A DNA stretch of 64,000 nucleotides, taken from positions 317,877-381,876 of the forward strand of contig NZ_BNBL01000003.1 in NCBI RefSeq assembly GCF_014655595.1, read 5' to 3'. The notes below the pieces were generated by a model. That model searched no databases, was not told the DNA's origin, and was given only the letters and a program-made list of their open reading frames with translations. Source of the stretch: Streptomyces griseocarneus (lineage in GTDB: Bacteria; Actinomycetota; Actinomycetes; Streptomycetales; Streptomycetaceae). The translations under genes were made by a program, and so were the position numbers. The first letter of the stretch is position 1. Each line of letters starts with the position of its first letter. Below are positions 29,959 through 41,487 of this stretch, piece after piece.

Positions 29959-31266
29959 TCACATGTGGGAGCGATACGGGGGGAAGTTTCCGGCCAGCGC
30001 CGCCACCTCCGCGCGCACCTCGCCGTCCCCGCGCTCCGCGCGCAGCGCCGCCCCCATGAGCGATGCCACACGGACCATCTCCGCCTCCCCCATGCCCTGG
30101 GTGGTCAGGGCCGCCGTGCCCAGCCGCAGGCCGCGTGCGCCGCCCCGGGCGAGGCCGCAGGTGTCCAGGACGATCCCGGCCGCGGCGAGCCGCCTGCGGG
30201 CCGTGGCGCCGTCCAGGGCGAGCGGCGCGGCGTCCACGGTGATCAAGTGCGTGTCGGTGCCTCCCGTGGCGATGAGGAGCCCCTGACCGGCCAGCGCGGC
30301 GGCCAGCGCGCGGGCGTTGGCGACCACCTGATGGGCGTACGCCGTGAACGCGGGCGTCGCCGCCTCCCCGAAGGCGACGGCCTTCGCCGCGACGGTGTTC
30401 ATCTGCGCGCCGCCCTGGGTGAGCGGGAAGACCGCCCGGTCGATCCGCTCGGCCAGCCGGGCCCCGCACAGGATCAGCCCGCCGCGCGGCCCGCGCAGCA
30501 CCTTGTGGGTGGTGGCGCAGACCACGTCGGCGTACGGGACGGGGCTGGGCGCCGCTCCCCCGGCGACCAGGCCGATGGGGTGGGCCGCGTCCACGACGAG
30601 GTACGCGCCGACCTCGTCGGCGATCTCGCGGAAGGCCGCGTAGTCGGGGTGCCGGGGGTAGGAGATCGAGCCGCAGACGATGGCCCGGGGCATGCGGTCG
30701 CGGGCCAGGACGCGCAGCTGGGCGTAGTCGATGAGGCCGGTGTCCTCGTGCAGCCCGTAGCCGGCGAAGTCGAACCAGCGGCCCGAGAAGTTGGCCGGGG
30801 AGCCGTGGGTGAGGTGGCCGCCGTGCCGCAGGGACAGCGCCAGCACGGTGTCGCCGGGATGCAGCAGCGCGGCGTAGGCGGCCAGCACGGCGGCGGTGCC
30901 GGAGTGCGGCTGGACGTTGGCGTGCTCGGCGCCGAAGAGGGCCTTGGCCCGGTCGGTGGCGATGCGCTCGGCGAGGTCGACGAGCTCGCAGCCGCCGTGG
31001 TGGCGGGCGCCGGGATAGCCCTCGGCGTACTTGTTGGTCAGCGGCGAGCCGAGGGCGGCCAGGACGGCGGGAGAGGTGAAGTTCTCGGCGGCGACGAGCT
31101 GGAGACCGGTCGCCTGGCGCTCGGCCTCGGCCAGCAGCAGCCCGGCCAGCTCGGGGTCCTGGTGCCGCAGCGCCTCGAAGCCGTTTCCCCAGGCGGGGTG
31201 CGACCGTTGCTGCTCCCCGCGCACGGGGGCGCCGGCGCCCCGCGGGGGTGTGTGGGTGACGGGCAT
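29959..31266 (-). CDS. glyA: Serine hydroxymethyltransferase family protein, divergent
   Basis: This 435-residue PLP enzyme of the SHMT fold has the PLP-lysine motif TTHKVLRGPRGG (Val where TLRG is usual), the LTNKYAEGYPGARHHGG substrate region and GDTVLALSLRHGGHLTHG. It interconverts serine and glycine with tetrahydrofolate if orthodox. The ATG at 31266 follows GGAGG by 5 nt. Streptomycetes carry more than one SHMT-like gene; this copy next to cell-wall and ATP synthase genes is the divergent one. Activity on a non-serine substrate is possible. Confidence 0.8.
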   Translation of the reverse strand: MPVTHTPPRGAGAPVRGEQQRSHPAWGNGFEALRHQDPELAGLLLAEAERQATGLQLVAAENFTSPAVLAALGSPLTNKYAEGYPGARHHGGCELVDLAERIATDRAKALFGAEHANVQPHSGTAAVLAAYAALLHPGDTVLALSLRHGGHLTHGSPANFSGRWFDFAGYGLHEDTGLIDYAQLRVLARDRMPRAIVCGSISYPRHPDYAAFREIADEVGAYLVVDAAHPIGLVAGGAAPSPVPYADVVCATTHKVLRGPRGGLILCGARLAERIDRAVFPLTQGGAQMNTVAAKAVAFGEAATPAFTAYAHQVVANARALAAALAGQGLLIATGGTDTHLITVDAAPLALDGATARRRLAAAGIVLDTCGLARGGARGLRLGTAALTTQGMGEAEMVRVASLMGAALRAERGDGEVRAEVAALAGNFPPYRSHM

Positions 31267-31352
31267 CGCTGCCTCCGGGCTGTGCGGCGCGATGGTCTCA
31301 GCACCCACTGTAGGCCCGGGTCGGCGCGCCCGCAGGGGACCGCCGGGGTGGC

Positions 31353-32006
31353 TCAGGAGCGGGCCGGGACTCCCGTGAGGGCGGTGACGACCGGGTCGAG
31401 GGCCTGGTTGATCTCGTCACCGATGGAGCGGAAGAACGTGATGGGGGCGCCGTAGGGGTCGTGGACCTCGTCGGCCTCGGCGTTGGGCGCCAGCAGCCAG
31501 CCGCGCAGGGCGGCGGCGGCCTGCACCAGGGCACGGGCGCGCTCGACCACTCCGCCGGCCCGCTCGGGGTCCGGCAGCGTCGCCGGGTCTATGGCCCGTA
31601 CCAGCCGGGTGAACTCCTTCAGCGTGAAGGTGCGCAGCCCCGCCGAGTGGCCCATGGAGATGACCTGGGCGCGGTGGTCGCGGGTGGCGGTCAGGACCAG
31701 GTCGGCGCGGATGACGTGCTCGTCCAGCAGCTCACGGCCGGTGAAGCCGTGCGCGTCGGCGCCGAAGTCGGCGAGGACGGTGGCGGCGTGGGCCTCCATG
31801 GGGGCGCCCTCGTGGCCCCAGGTGCCGGCGCTCTCCACCACCAGGCCGCCCGCCGTGGGGTCGCCGAGGCGATGCGCGAGGGCATGCCGGGTCAGCCGCT
31901 CGGTGATGGGCGAGCGGCAGACGTTGCCGGTGCTGACGTGGAGGATGCGGAAAGTGTCGGTGGTGGTGTCCGGTCCCGCTATGCCACGCCCCTGCGGGGC
32001 GATCAA
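31353..32006 (-). CDS. Low-molecular-weight protein-tyrosine-phosphatase-like protein with Ser in place of the nucleophilic Cys
   Basis: This 217-residue protein has the P-loop HVSTGNVCRSP. In active enzymes the loop is C-x5-R-S with the first Cys as nucleophile. Counting back six residues from Arg31 gives Ser25 (codon AGC), while Cys30, Arg31 and a C-terminal DPY general-acid motif (HDPYGAP) remain. It should still bind phosphate or phosphotyrosine but not form the cysteinyl-phosphate intermediate. The TTG start overlaps the upstream stop codon (TTGA) behind a GAGGTGG ribosome-binding site, so it is coupled to the TsaC gene. Confidence 0.8.
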   Translation of the reverse strand: MIAPQGRGIAGPDTTTDTFRILHVSTGNVCRSPITERLTRHALAHRLGDPTAGGLVVESAGTWGHEGAPMEAHAATVLADFGADAHGFTGRELLDEHVIRADLVLTATRDHRAQVISMGHSAGLRTFTLKEFTRLVRAIDPATLPDPERAGGVVERARALVQAAAALRGWLLAPNAEADEVHDPYGAPITFFRSIGDEINQALDPVVTALTGVPARS

Positions 32007-32650
32007 TTGGCCACCTCGAGCTCGGGTACCACCTCGCGGAGCTGCTCGGCGCTGATGGCGCCGGCGCGCAGCAGGACGGGCACCTTGCCGGTGACGTCCA
32101 CGATGGAGGACGGCACGTCGGCCGGGGTGGGGCCGCCGTCGAGGTAGACGGAGACGGAGTCGCCGAGCATCTCCTGCGCGGCGTCGCAGGTCTGCGGGGC
32201 CGGGTGGCCGGTGAGGTTGGCGCTGGAGACGGCCATGGGGCCGAACTCGGTCAGCAGCTCGATGGCGACCGGGTGCAGGGGCATGCGCACGGCGACGGTG
32301 CCGCGGGTCTCGCCCAGGTCCCAGGTCAGCGACGGCTGGTGCTTGGCGACGAGGGTGAGCGCGCCGGGCCAGAAGGCGTCGACGAGCTCCCAGGCCTGCT
32401 CGGAGAAGTCCGTGACCAGCCCGTGCAGGGTGTTCGGGGAGCCGACGAGGACGGGCGAGGGCATGCCCCGCCCCCGGCCCTTGGCCTGCAGGAGGTCGCC
32501 GACGGCCTCGCGGCTGAAGGCGTCCGCGCCGATGCCGTACACGGTGTCGGTGGGCAGCACGACCAGCTCGCCGCGGCGCACCGCTGCGGCCGCCTCGCGC
32601 AGACCGGTCTTGCGGTCGGTCGCGTCGCTGCAGTCGTATCGCCGTGCCAT
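32003..32650 (-). CDS. L-threonylcarbamoyladenylate synthase (Sua5/YciO/YrdC family)
   Basis: This 215-residue single-domain protein has the family motifs LPTDTVYGIGADAF, KGRGRGMPSPVLVG and SSANLTGHPAP. It makes threonylcarbamoyl-AMP from threonine, bicarbonate and ATP for the t6A modification at position 37 of ANN-decoding tRNAs. The length corresponds to the short YrdC/TsaC type, without the Sua5 C-terminal domain. It sits between prmC and the phosphatase-like gene, the usual actinobacterial order, and overlaps the latter by 4 nt. Confidence 0.9.
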   Translation of the reverse strand: MARRYDCSDATDRKTGLREAAAAVRRGELVVLPTDTVYGIGADAFSREAVGDLLQAKGRGRGMPSPVLVGSPNTLHGLVTDFSEQAWELVDAFWPGALTLVAKHQPSLTWDLGETRGTVAVRMPLHPVAIELLTEFGPMAVSSANLTGHPAPQTCDAAQEMLGDSVSVYLDGGPTPADVPSSIVDVTGKVPVLLRAGAISAEQLREVVPELEVAN

Positions 32651-32709
32651 TTAACGCGCCTCCTGGGTCGGTGTCTGGTGTCGTGCGACGGCCGGGGCTG
32701 CCGGGGCCG

Positions 32710-33555
32710 TCACGGCATCGCCTTGCGGGCGGTGGCGAAGCGGGGCCGGTTGTTCAGGTCGGGGTGGTCGGCCGCGTCGGCCCAACCCCGCTCCTCGGTG
32801 AAGATCCACGGCACCTGGCCGCCCTGGGTGTCGGCGTGCTCGATGACGACGACGCCGCCGGGGCGCAGCAGGCGGTGCGCGGTGCGCTCCAGGCCGCGGA
32901 TGGTGTCGAGGCCGTCCTCGCCGGAGAACAGCGCGAGCTCCGGGTCGTGGTCGCGGGCCTCGGGGGCGACGTACTCCCACTCGGTGAGCGGGATGTACGG
33001 CGGGTTGGAGATGACCAGGTCGACCTGGCCGTCGAGCTCGGGCAGGGCCGCGAGCGCGTCGCCGTGGTGCAGCTGGACGCGGGAGCCCTCGACGTTCTTG
33101 CGGGCCCAGCTCAGGGCGGTCTCGTCGAGCTCGACGGCGTGCACCCGCGAGCGCGGCACCTCCTGGGCCAGGGCCAGGGCGATGGCGCCGGAGCCGGTGC
33201 ACAGGTCCACGATGAGGGGCTCGACGACGTCCATGGCCCGGACGGCGTCTATGGCCCAGCCGACGACCGACTCGGTCTCCGGGCGGGGCACGAAGACGCC
33301 GGGGCCGACCTGGAGCTCGAGGTACCGGAAGAAGGCGCGGCCGGTGATGTGCTGGAGCGGCTCGCGCGCCTCGCGGCGGGCCACGGCCTCCCAGTAGCGG
33401 GCGTCGAAGTCGGCGTCCTTGACGTTGTGCAGCTCGCCGCGCTTGACGCCGTGCACGAAGGCGGCCAGCTCCTCCGCGTCGAAGCGCGGGGACGGTACGC
33501 CGGCGTCGGCCAGCCGCTGAGTGGCTTGCGCCACCTCTGCTAGCAGCAGGTTCAC
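32710..33555 (-). CDS. prmC: Peptide chain release factor N5-glutamine methyltransferase
   Basis: The 281 residues have an N-terminal helical domain, the SAM-binding motif VDLCTGSGAIALALA, and the substrate-glutamine motif NPPY (184-187). PrmC methylates the GGQ glutamine of release factors RF1 and RF2, which raises termination efficiency. The gene for RF1 lies immediately upstream (84 nt). GTG start with an AGAGGA ribosome-binding site. Confidence 0.95.
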   Translation of the reverse strand: MNLLLAEVAQATQRLADAGVPSPRFDAEELAAFVHGVKRGELHNVKDADFDARYWEAVARREAREPLQHITGRAFFRYLELQVGPGVFVPRPETESVVGWAIDAVRAMDVVEPLIVDLCTGSGAIALALAQEVPRSRVHAVELDETALSWARKNVEGSRVQLHHGDALAALPELDGQVDLVISNPPYIPLTEWEYVAPEARDHDPELALFSGEDGLDTIRGLERTAHRLLRPGGVVVIEHADTQGGQVPWIFTEERGWADAADHPDLNNRPRFATARKAMP

Positions 33556-33639
33556 GTTGTTCCTCTCGCGTCGGCGCCCCGGTTGTCCGCGCTTGCCGGA
33601 CGGGCTCGGTTCTTCAGCACCCGGTCGATCGCACTCGGG

Positions 33640-34719
<1,080 letters not shown>

Positions 34720-34783
34720 CGATTTTCCCTAGCTGCTGGAGGTGACGGGCCTGGCGGGCCTCGCGGCCTGCTGGACGACAAAG

Positions 34784-34830
34784 CGCCGGTCCGGTCGCCC
34801 AGCCGGGGCTGGGCGACCGAGGACCGGCGC
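34784..34830 (-). terminator. Strong terminator between rpmE and prfA
   Basis: An outer 10-bp stem (GCGCCGGTCC, 34784-34793, with 34821-34830) encloses an inner 12-bp stem (GGTCGCCCAGCC with 34807-34818). It starts 11 nt after the rpmE stop codon, so rpmE is likely to end here and prfA to have its own or read-through transcription. Confidence 0.82.
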
Positions 34831-34840
34831 CTGCGGGTCG

Positions 34841-35065
34841 CTACTTCTTGGCCGACCCGGCGGTCTTGCCGAAGCGGGCCTCGAACCGCGCCACACGGCC
34901 ACCGGTGTCGAGGATCTTCTGCTTGCCCGTGTAGAACGGGTGGCACTCGGAGCACACGTCGGCACGGATGGTGCCGTCGGCGACGGTGCTACGGGTGGTG
35001 AACGAGGCGCCACAGGTGCAGCTGACCTGCGTCTCGACGTACTCCGGGTGGATGTCGCGCTTCAA
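34841..35065 (-). CDS. rpmE: Ribosomal protein L31, zinc-binding (C+) form
   Basis: The 74 residues start [19 protein letters not shown] and keep the four zinc cysteines in CTC and CSEC patterns, followed by HPFYTGKQK. This is the Cys-containing paralogue; streptomycetes also carry a Cys-free form used under zinc shortage. It forms part of the 50S central protuberance. A SigR-type promoter lies upstream, fitting a thiol-rich ribosomal protein under disulfide-stress control. Confidence 0.96.
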   Translation of the reverse strand: MKRDIHPEYVETQVSCTCGASFTTRSTVADGTIRADVCSECHPFYTGKQKILDTGGRVARFEARFGKTAGSAKK

Positions 35066-35169
35066 GGGGTTCTCCTAGGTTCGGGAGGGCACCGGGTCGT
35101 AGAGGCGGGATTGCCTTACGTGAACCGGGGCCGACGTACCAGTCTGCCAGTACTGGCCGTATCCCCCAA

Positions 35170-35195
35170 AACGGGGGGCCGGGGCCGGGTATTCC
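35170..35195 (-). promoter_or_regulatory. SigR-type promoter of rpmE
   Basis: On the minus strand GGAAT (35195-35191) and GTT (35172-35170) are separated by exactly 18 nt, matching the SigR consensus GGAAT-N18/19-GTT. It sits about 105 nt before the rpmE start codon. rpmE is one of the reported SigR targets in S. coelicolor, which makes the assignment strong. Thiol-oxidative stress should raise L31 supply. Confidence 0.85.
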
Positions 35196-35201
35196 CGGGG
35201 G

Positions 35202-36344
35202 TCACTTCACCACGCCGTCGGCTTCCGCCCCGGCCTCGCGGCTCTCCTTGAGGGCGGCCTCGGGGATCTCGTCGTCGTTCCGCAGGGCCCGCCAGACCTG
35301 GTCGGCCTGCTCGGTGACCGGCACCACGCGGTCGGCGTCGCGGGGGTCGGCGCCGACCGGGAGGGTCACCATGCTCATGTCGTCGGAGCCGATGCCCTTG
35401 AGGCCGCTGGCGAAGCCGTAGAGCTTGTTCACCGAGTTCAGGTCGCGGTCGGTGGTGAGGGCCTTGGTGGCGGTGTCGGCGATGCCGTAGAGCTTGGTGG
35501 GGCTGGTGAAGATCCCGACGGACTTCACCTGGTCCAGCAGCGCCTTGATGAAGGCCTGCTGGAGCTTGATCCGGCCGAGGTCGCTGCCGTCGCCGACGGC
35601 CTTGCGGGTGCGGACCAGGCCGAGGGACTGCTCGCCGTCGAGCTTGTGGGTGCCGGCCTCGAGATCGAGGTGGCTCGACTTGTCGTGGATCGCCTTGGTG
35701 GTGGTGACCTCGACCCCGCCCAGCTTGTCGATGAGCTTCTGGAAGCCGGCGAAGTCGACCTCCAGATAGTGGTCCATCCGGATGTCGGTCATGGCCTCGA
35801 CGGTCTTGACCGTGCAGACGGCGCCGCCGATGGAGTACGCCTCGTTGAACTGCGCCCGCCGGACCGCCGGGCTGGTCTTGCCCCCGGTCGTGGTGCACTC
35901 GGGGCGGGGGACCATGGTGTCGCGCGGGATGGAGACGACGCTGGCCTTCTTGTGACCCGCGTAGACGTGGACGATCATCGCGGTGTCGGAGCGGGAGCTG
36001 CCCTCGTCCCGGCCGTACTTGCCGTTGGCGCCGGCGCGGGAGTCGGAGCCGAGGACGAGGATGTCCTGGGAGCCGTTGTCGACGTTGTCCGGGCGGTTCT
36101 TGCCCAGGGCGGCGTTGATGTCGACGCTGTGCAGGTTGCCGTTGAGCTTGAAGTAGACGAACCCGAGTCCGGCGCCGCCGGTGAGCACGACCGCGGCCGC
36201 GCTCCAGGCGGCTATTCGCCGGCCCTTGCGGCGCACGGGCGGCTTGCGGCGCCGCCCCCGGCCGCCGCCGGACCCGGCGCCTGCCCTGCCGCCGGCACGA
36301 CGGCGGTGCGATCCGCCCCGCGGGCTCCTGCTGTCGTCGGCCAT
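35202..36344 (-). CDS. LytR-CpsA-Psr (LCP) family cell-wall glycopolymer ligase
   Basis: This 380-residue type II membrane protein has a very basic 45-residue cytoplasmic lead, one transmembrane helix (about 46-66), and an extracytoplasmic LCP domain. The domain has ILVLGSDSR, the RSDTAMIVHV strand, VVSIPRDTMV (catalytic Arg/Asp region) and LVRTRKAVGDGSDLGRIKLQQ. LCP enzymes transfer polyprenyl-linked glycopolymers to peptidoglycan. The nearby WecA-like transferase (28545) makes such lipid-linked precursors, so the two may serve one pathway. Confidence 0.88.
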   Translation of the reverse strand: MADDSRSPRGGSHRRRAGGRAGAGSGGGRGRRRKPPVRRKGRRIAAWSAAAVVLTGGAGLGFVYFKLNGNLHSVDINAALGKNRPDNVDNGSQDILVLGSDSRAGANGKYGRDEGSSRSDTAMIVHVYAGHKKASVVSIPRDTMVPRPECTTTGGKTSPAVRRAQFNEAYSIGGAVCTVKTVEAMTDIRMDHYLEVDFAGFQKLIDKLGGVEVTTTKAIHDKSSHLDLEAGTHKLDGEQSLGLVRTRKAVGDGSDLGRIKLQQAFIKALLDQVKSVGIFTSPTKLYGIADTATKALTTDRDLNSVNKLYGFASGLKGIGSDDMSMVTLPVGADPRDADRVVPVTEQADQVWRALRNDDEIPEAALKESREAGAEADGVVK

Positions 36345-36687
36345 GCGCTCCTCAGTCCTTGTCGTCTGACGTGCCCCCTGCTGGTTGACGGGGAAGTCTG
36401 CGCCAGGGTTGCACAGCGGATTCTGAGGACGGTCTTAGGAAAGCCGCGCCCAGCCGACCGCCCATATCGCCGCGCCTACCCCCGCGACCTGCGATTTCGG
36501 CCATTGCGGGGGCATTCATTCCGGCCATTTGCGGACGGGTCGGCTGTGGCGGATGTCTCAAAAGGTCACGGAAAGATCACGATGTGGGGCGGGTGCGCGC
36601 ACGATCGCGGACCGGGCCGGCGCCGAACGACGAACCCTCCCCGTCACGGGTGTGACGGGGAGGGTTCTCAGTGCCGTGGGATGCGGA
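36345..36687 (-). other. 343-nt gap between rho and the LCP gene
   Basis: It holds the rho terminator (36633-36666) and about 290 nt upstream of the LCP gene, part of which is AT-richer (about 36500-36560) and is the likely LCP promoter region. No convincing small gene or further repeat was seen. Confidence 0.5.
36633..36666 (-). terminator. Intrinsic terminator of rho
   Basis: A perfect 15-bp stem (AACCCTCCCCGTCAC, 36633-36647, with 36652-36666) and a GGGT loop lie 22 nt beyond the rho stop codon. The gene for the termination factor itself ends at a factor-independent terminator. Confidence 0.88.
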
Positions 36688-38721
<2,034 letters not shown>

Positions 38722-39138
38722 GAAGGGGTCCTTCCCTGGAGCGGGCGTCGGCCTGTCTGGCTCGGCGACCGGTTGTGCTGTCCGGCTGCGGTCCTGATCT
38801 TTCGGACCGGGCCGGGGCGGTGGTCCGCCGGTTGTTGCGGCGGAGGAATCAGTGCATTGGTGCCGGCGTGAAGAATGAGGGAAGGGCACGACATAACGCT
38901 TCACTCATGTCGCCCACGCCGATTCCGGAGCGTGCTCGCAACTGCTCAGGCAGGCTGCTCAGGCAGTTGGGGAGGCTCCCGGAAGAAAAGCGGTCCCTGA
39001 TCGGGACACGTAGCACCGAGCCGAAGTGGCTTCGAGTGCAGACTTGAGGTTAACACTACCGGATCCCACAAACATTCCCCCTCTCCAAGACCGGCAACCG
39101 CGTTTTTCGTGGGCCCGGGCTCCCCCGGACGCCACTGG
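38722..39138 (-). promoter_or_regulatory. Long rho leader region (417 nt) with internal repeats
   Basis: The gap between thrB and rho contains two direct copies of CTGCTCAGGCAG (38942-38953 and 38955-38966) inside a CAACTGC...GCAGTTG inverted repeat (38939-38969). The part nearest thrB (about 39045-39080) is AT-richer and probably holds the rho promoter. No coding region was found. A long leader suits the autoregulation known for rho genes. Confidence 0.5.
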
Positions 39139-40053
39139 TCAGGCGAGCGGCAGCACGCTCGTCCCCCCGGCGTCGAGAGTCAGCCGATTGGCCGCCCACC
39201 CCTCGCCCGCCAGCCGTGCGACCTTGTCGGCCGCACCGTTCTCGACCAGCGCGAGCACCGTGGGCCCCGCGCCGGAGATGACCGCGGGCACCCCGTCCGC
39301 CCGCAGTCGGTTGACCAGGGCCACGCTCTCCGGCATCGCCGGAGCGCGGTATTCCTGGTGGAGCCGGTCCTCGGTGGCCGGCAGCAGCAGCTCGGGGCGC
39401 CTGGTCAGGGCCTCGACGAGCAGCGCCGCGCGCCCCGCGTTGGCGGCCGCGTCCACATGGGGGACGCTGCGCGGCAGCAGTCCGCGCGCGGTTTCGGTCA
39501 GTACGGGTCTCGACGGCACGAAGACCACCGGAACGATGGAATCCGCAGGGTCCATCCGAATGGCCCGGGCGACCCCGGACTCCATCCAGGCGAGGGTGAA
39601 TCCGCCGAGCAGGCAGGCGGCGACGTTGTCGGGGTGGCCCTCGATCTCGGTGGCCAGCTCCAGCATGGCCGCGTCGTCGAGCTTCTCGGCCCCGCCTATG
39701 GTCACCGCGCGGGCGGCGACGATGCCCGCGCAGATGGCCGCGGAGGAGGAGCCCAGGCCCCGCCCGTGCGGAATGCGGTTGGCGCAGACGACCTCGAGGC
39801 CGCGCGGCTGGCCGCCGAGCAGGTCGAAGGTGGTGCGCAGGGACCGTACGAGGAGGTGACTCTCATCGCGCGGGAGGGTGTCGGCGCCCTCCCCGGCGAT
39901 GTCGATGTGCAGCCCGGATTCCGCCACCCGGACCACGACATCGTCGTATAGACCCAGGGACAGGCCGAGGGCGTCGAAGCCGGGACCGAGATTTGCGCTG
40001 GTGGCGGGGGTGCGCACTCGGACGGCGGCGGCGCGGAACGCGGGACCGGCCAT
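39139..40053 (-). CDS. thrB: Homoserine kinase
   Basis: This 304-residue GHMP kinase has the N-terminal TPATSANLGPGFDALGL and the ATP-binding motif IPHGRGLGSSSAAI. It phosphorylates homoserine to O-phosphohomoserine for threonine synthesis. The ATG at 40053 gives the family start; the frame is open 38 codons upstream. It lies in the order hom-thrC-thrB but is separated from thrC by 326 nt containing a terminator, so it is probably a separate transcript. Confidence 0.95.
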   Translation of the reverse strand: MAGPAFRAAAVRVRTPATSANLGPGFDALGLSLGLYDDVVVRVAESGLHIDIAGEGADTLPRDESHLLVRSLRTTFDLLGGQPRGLEVVCANRIPHGRGLGSSSAAICAGIVAARAVTIGGAEKLDDAAMLELATEIEGHPDNVAACLLGGFTLAWMESGVARAIRMDPADSIVPVVFVPSRPVLTETARGLLPRSVPHVDAAANAGRAALLVEALTRRPELLLPATEDRLHQEYRAPAMPESVALVNRLRADGVPAVISGAGPTVLALVENGAADKVARLAGEGWAANRLTLDAGGTSVLPLA

Positions 40054-40379
40054 CGCTCGATGACTCTCCTTGGTGTGGCCGTGGTTGATGGCGTGCAACA
40101 TCCGCAAGGGCCGCGACGGCGATACCGCGTGGGGGCGGCACGGTCTGCGACGGGGCGGAGTGTGCACAGCCTATCGAAGGAAGGTTCAGTGGCGACATAG
40201 GGCGCACAGGAGGCGCACGATGCGTGTCGCACGGCTACCTGTGCATCTGTCGGGTTTGCGACGCCTTGCGGGCGGCGGCCCGCCGGGGTTGCGGGCCGGG
40301 CCGCCGCCCGGTCGTGGGCAATCGTTCCGCTGGGCGGAACGATTGCGCACAACCCCGACGACGGCCCGCACCCGGGCGG
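40054..40379 (-). other. 326-nt gap between thrC and thrB
   Basis: It contains the thrC terminator (40318-40346) and the presumed thrB promoter nearer 40054-40200, where the sequence is AT-richer. No small gene is supported. Confidence 0.5.
40318..40346 (-). terminator. Terminator downstream of thrC
   Basis: A perfect 13-bp stem (GCAATCGTTCCGC, 40318-40330, with 40334-40346) and a 3-nt loop lie 33 nt after the thrC stop codon. It separates thrC from thrB. Confidence 0.85.
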
Positions 40380-41462
40380 CTAGACCAGCCCCAGCTGCTG
40401 CGCAGCAACCCCGGCATCCACCGGCACGGTGAGCGGCTGCGGAGCCCCCGCCACCGCCCAGTCCGGGTCCTTGAGCCCGTTCCCGGTGACCGTGCAGACG
40501 ATCCGCTGACCCGGATCCACCAGCCCGGCCTCCGCCGCCTTGAGCAGCCCGGCGACGCTCGCCGCCGACGCCGGCTCCACGAAGACGCCCTCCTGCGAGG
40601 CCAACAGCCGGTACGCGGCGAGGATCTGTCGGTCGGTCACCTCGTCGATGAGGCCGCCCGACTCGTCCCGCGCCTCCTCGGCGAACCGCCAGGAGGCGGG
40701 GTTGCCGATGCGGATGGCGGTGGCGATGGTGTGCGGGTCCTTCACGGGCTCGCCGCGCACGATCGGCGCCGAACCGGAGGCCTGGAAGCCCCACATGCGG
40801 GGGGTGCGGGCGGCGATGCCGTCCGCCGCGTATTCGCGGTAGCCCCGCCAGTAGGCGGTGATGTTGCCCGCGTTGCCCACCGGCAGGACGTGGATGTCCG
40901 GCGCGTCGCCCAGGGCGTCGACGATTTCGAAGGCGGCGGTCTTCTGCCCCTCGATACGTACCGGGTTGACCGAATTGACCAGCGCCACGGGGTAGTTCTC
41001 GGACAGCCCGCGGGCGAGCGTGAGGCAGTCGTCGAAGTTGCCGTCGACCTGGAGGATGCGCGCGCCGTGGACCAGGGCCTGGCCCATCTTGCCGAGCGCG
41101 ATCTTGCCCTGCGGCACGAGAACGGCGCAGACCATTCCGGCGCGTACGGCGTAGGCCGCGGCGGAGGCGGACGTGTTGCCCGTGGAGGCGCAGATGACGG
41201 CGCGCGCTCCCTCTTCCTTCGCCCGGGTGATGGCCATGGTCATGCCGCGGTCCTTGAAGGACCCGGTGGGGTTGGCGCCCTCCACCTTGAGGTGGACCTC
41301 GCAGCCCGTGCGCTCGGAGAGCACCTGGGCGGGGACGAGCGGCGTGCCGCCCTCGCGCAGGGTGACGACCGGCGTGTCGGCGGTGACCGGAAGGCGGTCG
41401 CGGTATTCCTCGATGATGCCGCGCCACTGGTGGGTGCCGGGGCGGCTGATGTTGGCAGACAT
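40380..41462 (-). CDS. thrC: Threonine synthase
   Basis: This 360-residue fold-type II PLP enzyme has the PLP lysine in [11 protein letters not shown] (about residue 67) and the phosphate-binding loop region [13 protein letters not shown]. It converts O-phosphohomoserine to threonine. The ATG at 41462 gives [15 protein letters not shown]; the frame is open 77 codons upstream, over the hom gene. It lies 25 nt after hom, so the two are likely co-transcribed. Confidence 0.95.
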   Translation of the reverse strand: MSANISRPGTHQWRGIIEEYRDRLPVTADTPVVTLREGGTPLVPAQVLSERTGCEVHLKVEGANPTGSFKDRGMTMAITRAKEEGARAVICASTGNTSASAAAYAVRAGMVCAVLVPQGKIALGKMGQALVHGARILQVDGNFDDCLTLARGLSENYPVALVNSVNPVRIEGQKTAAFEIVDALGDAPDIHVLPVGNAGNITAYWRGYREYAADGIAARTPRMWGFQASGSAPIVRGEPVKDPHTIATAIRIGNPASWRFAEEARDESGGLIDEVTDRQILAAYRLLASQEGVFVEPASAASVAGLLKAAEAGLVDPGQRIVCTVTGNGLKDPDWAVAGAPQPLTVPVDAGVAAQQLGLV

Positions 41463-41487
41463 TGCTTTCGTAATCCCCTTACTCGCC

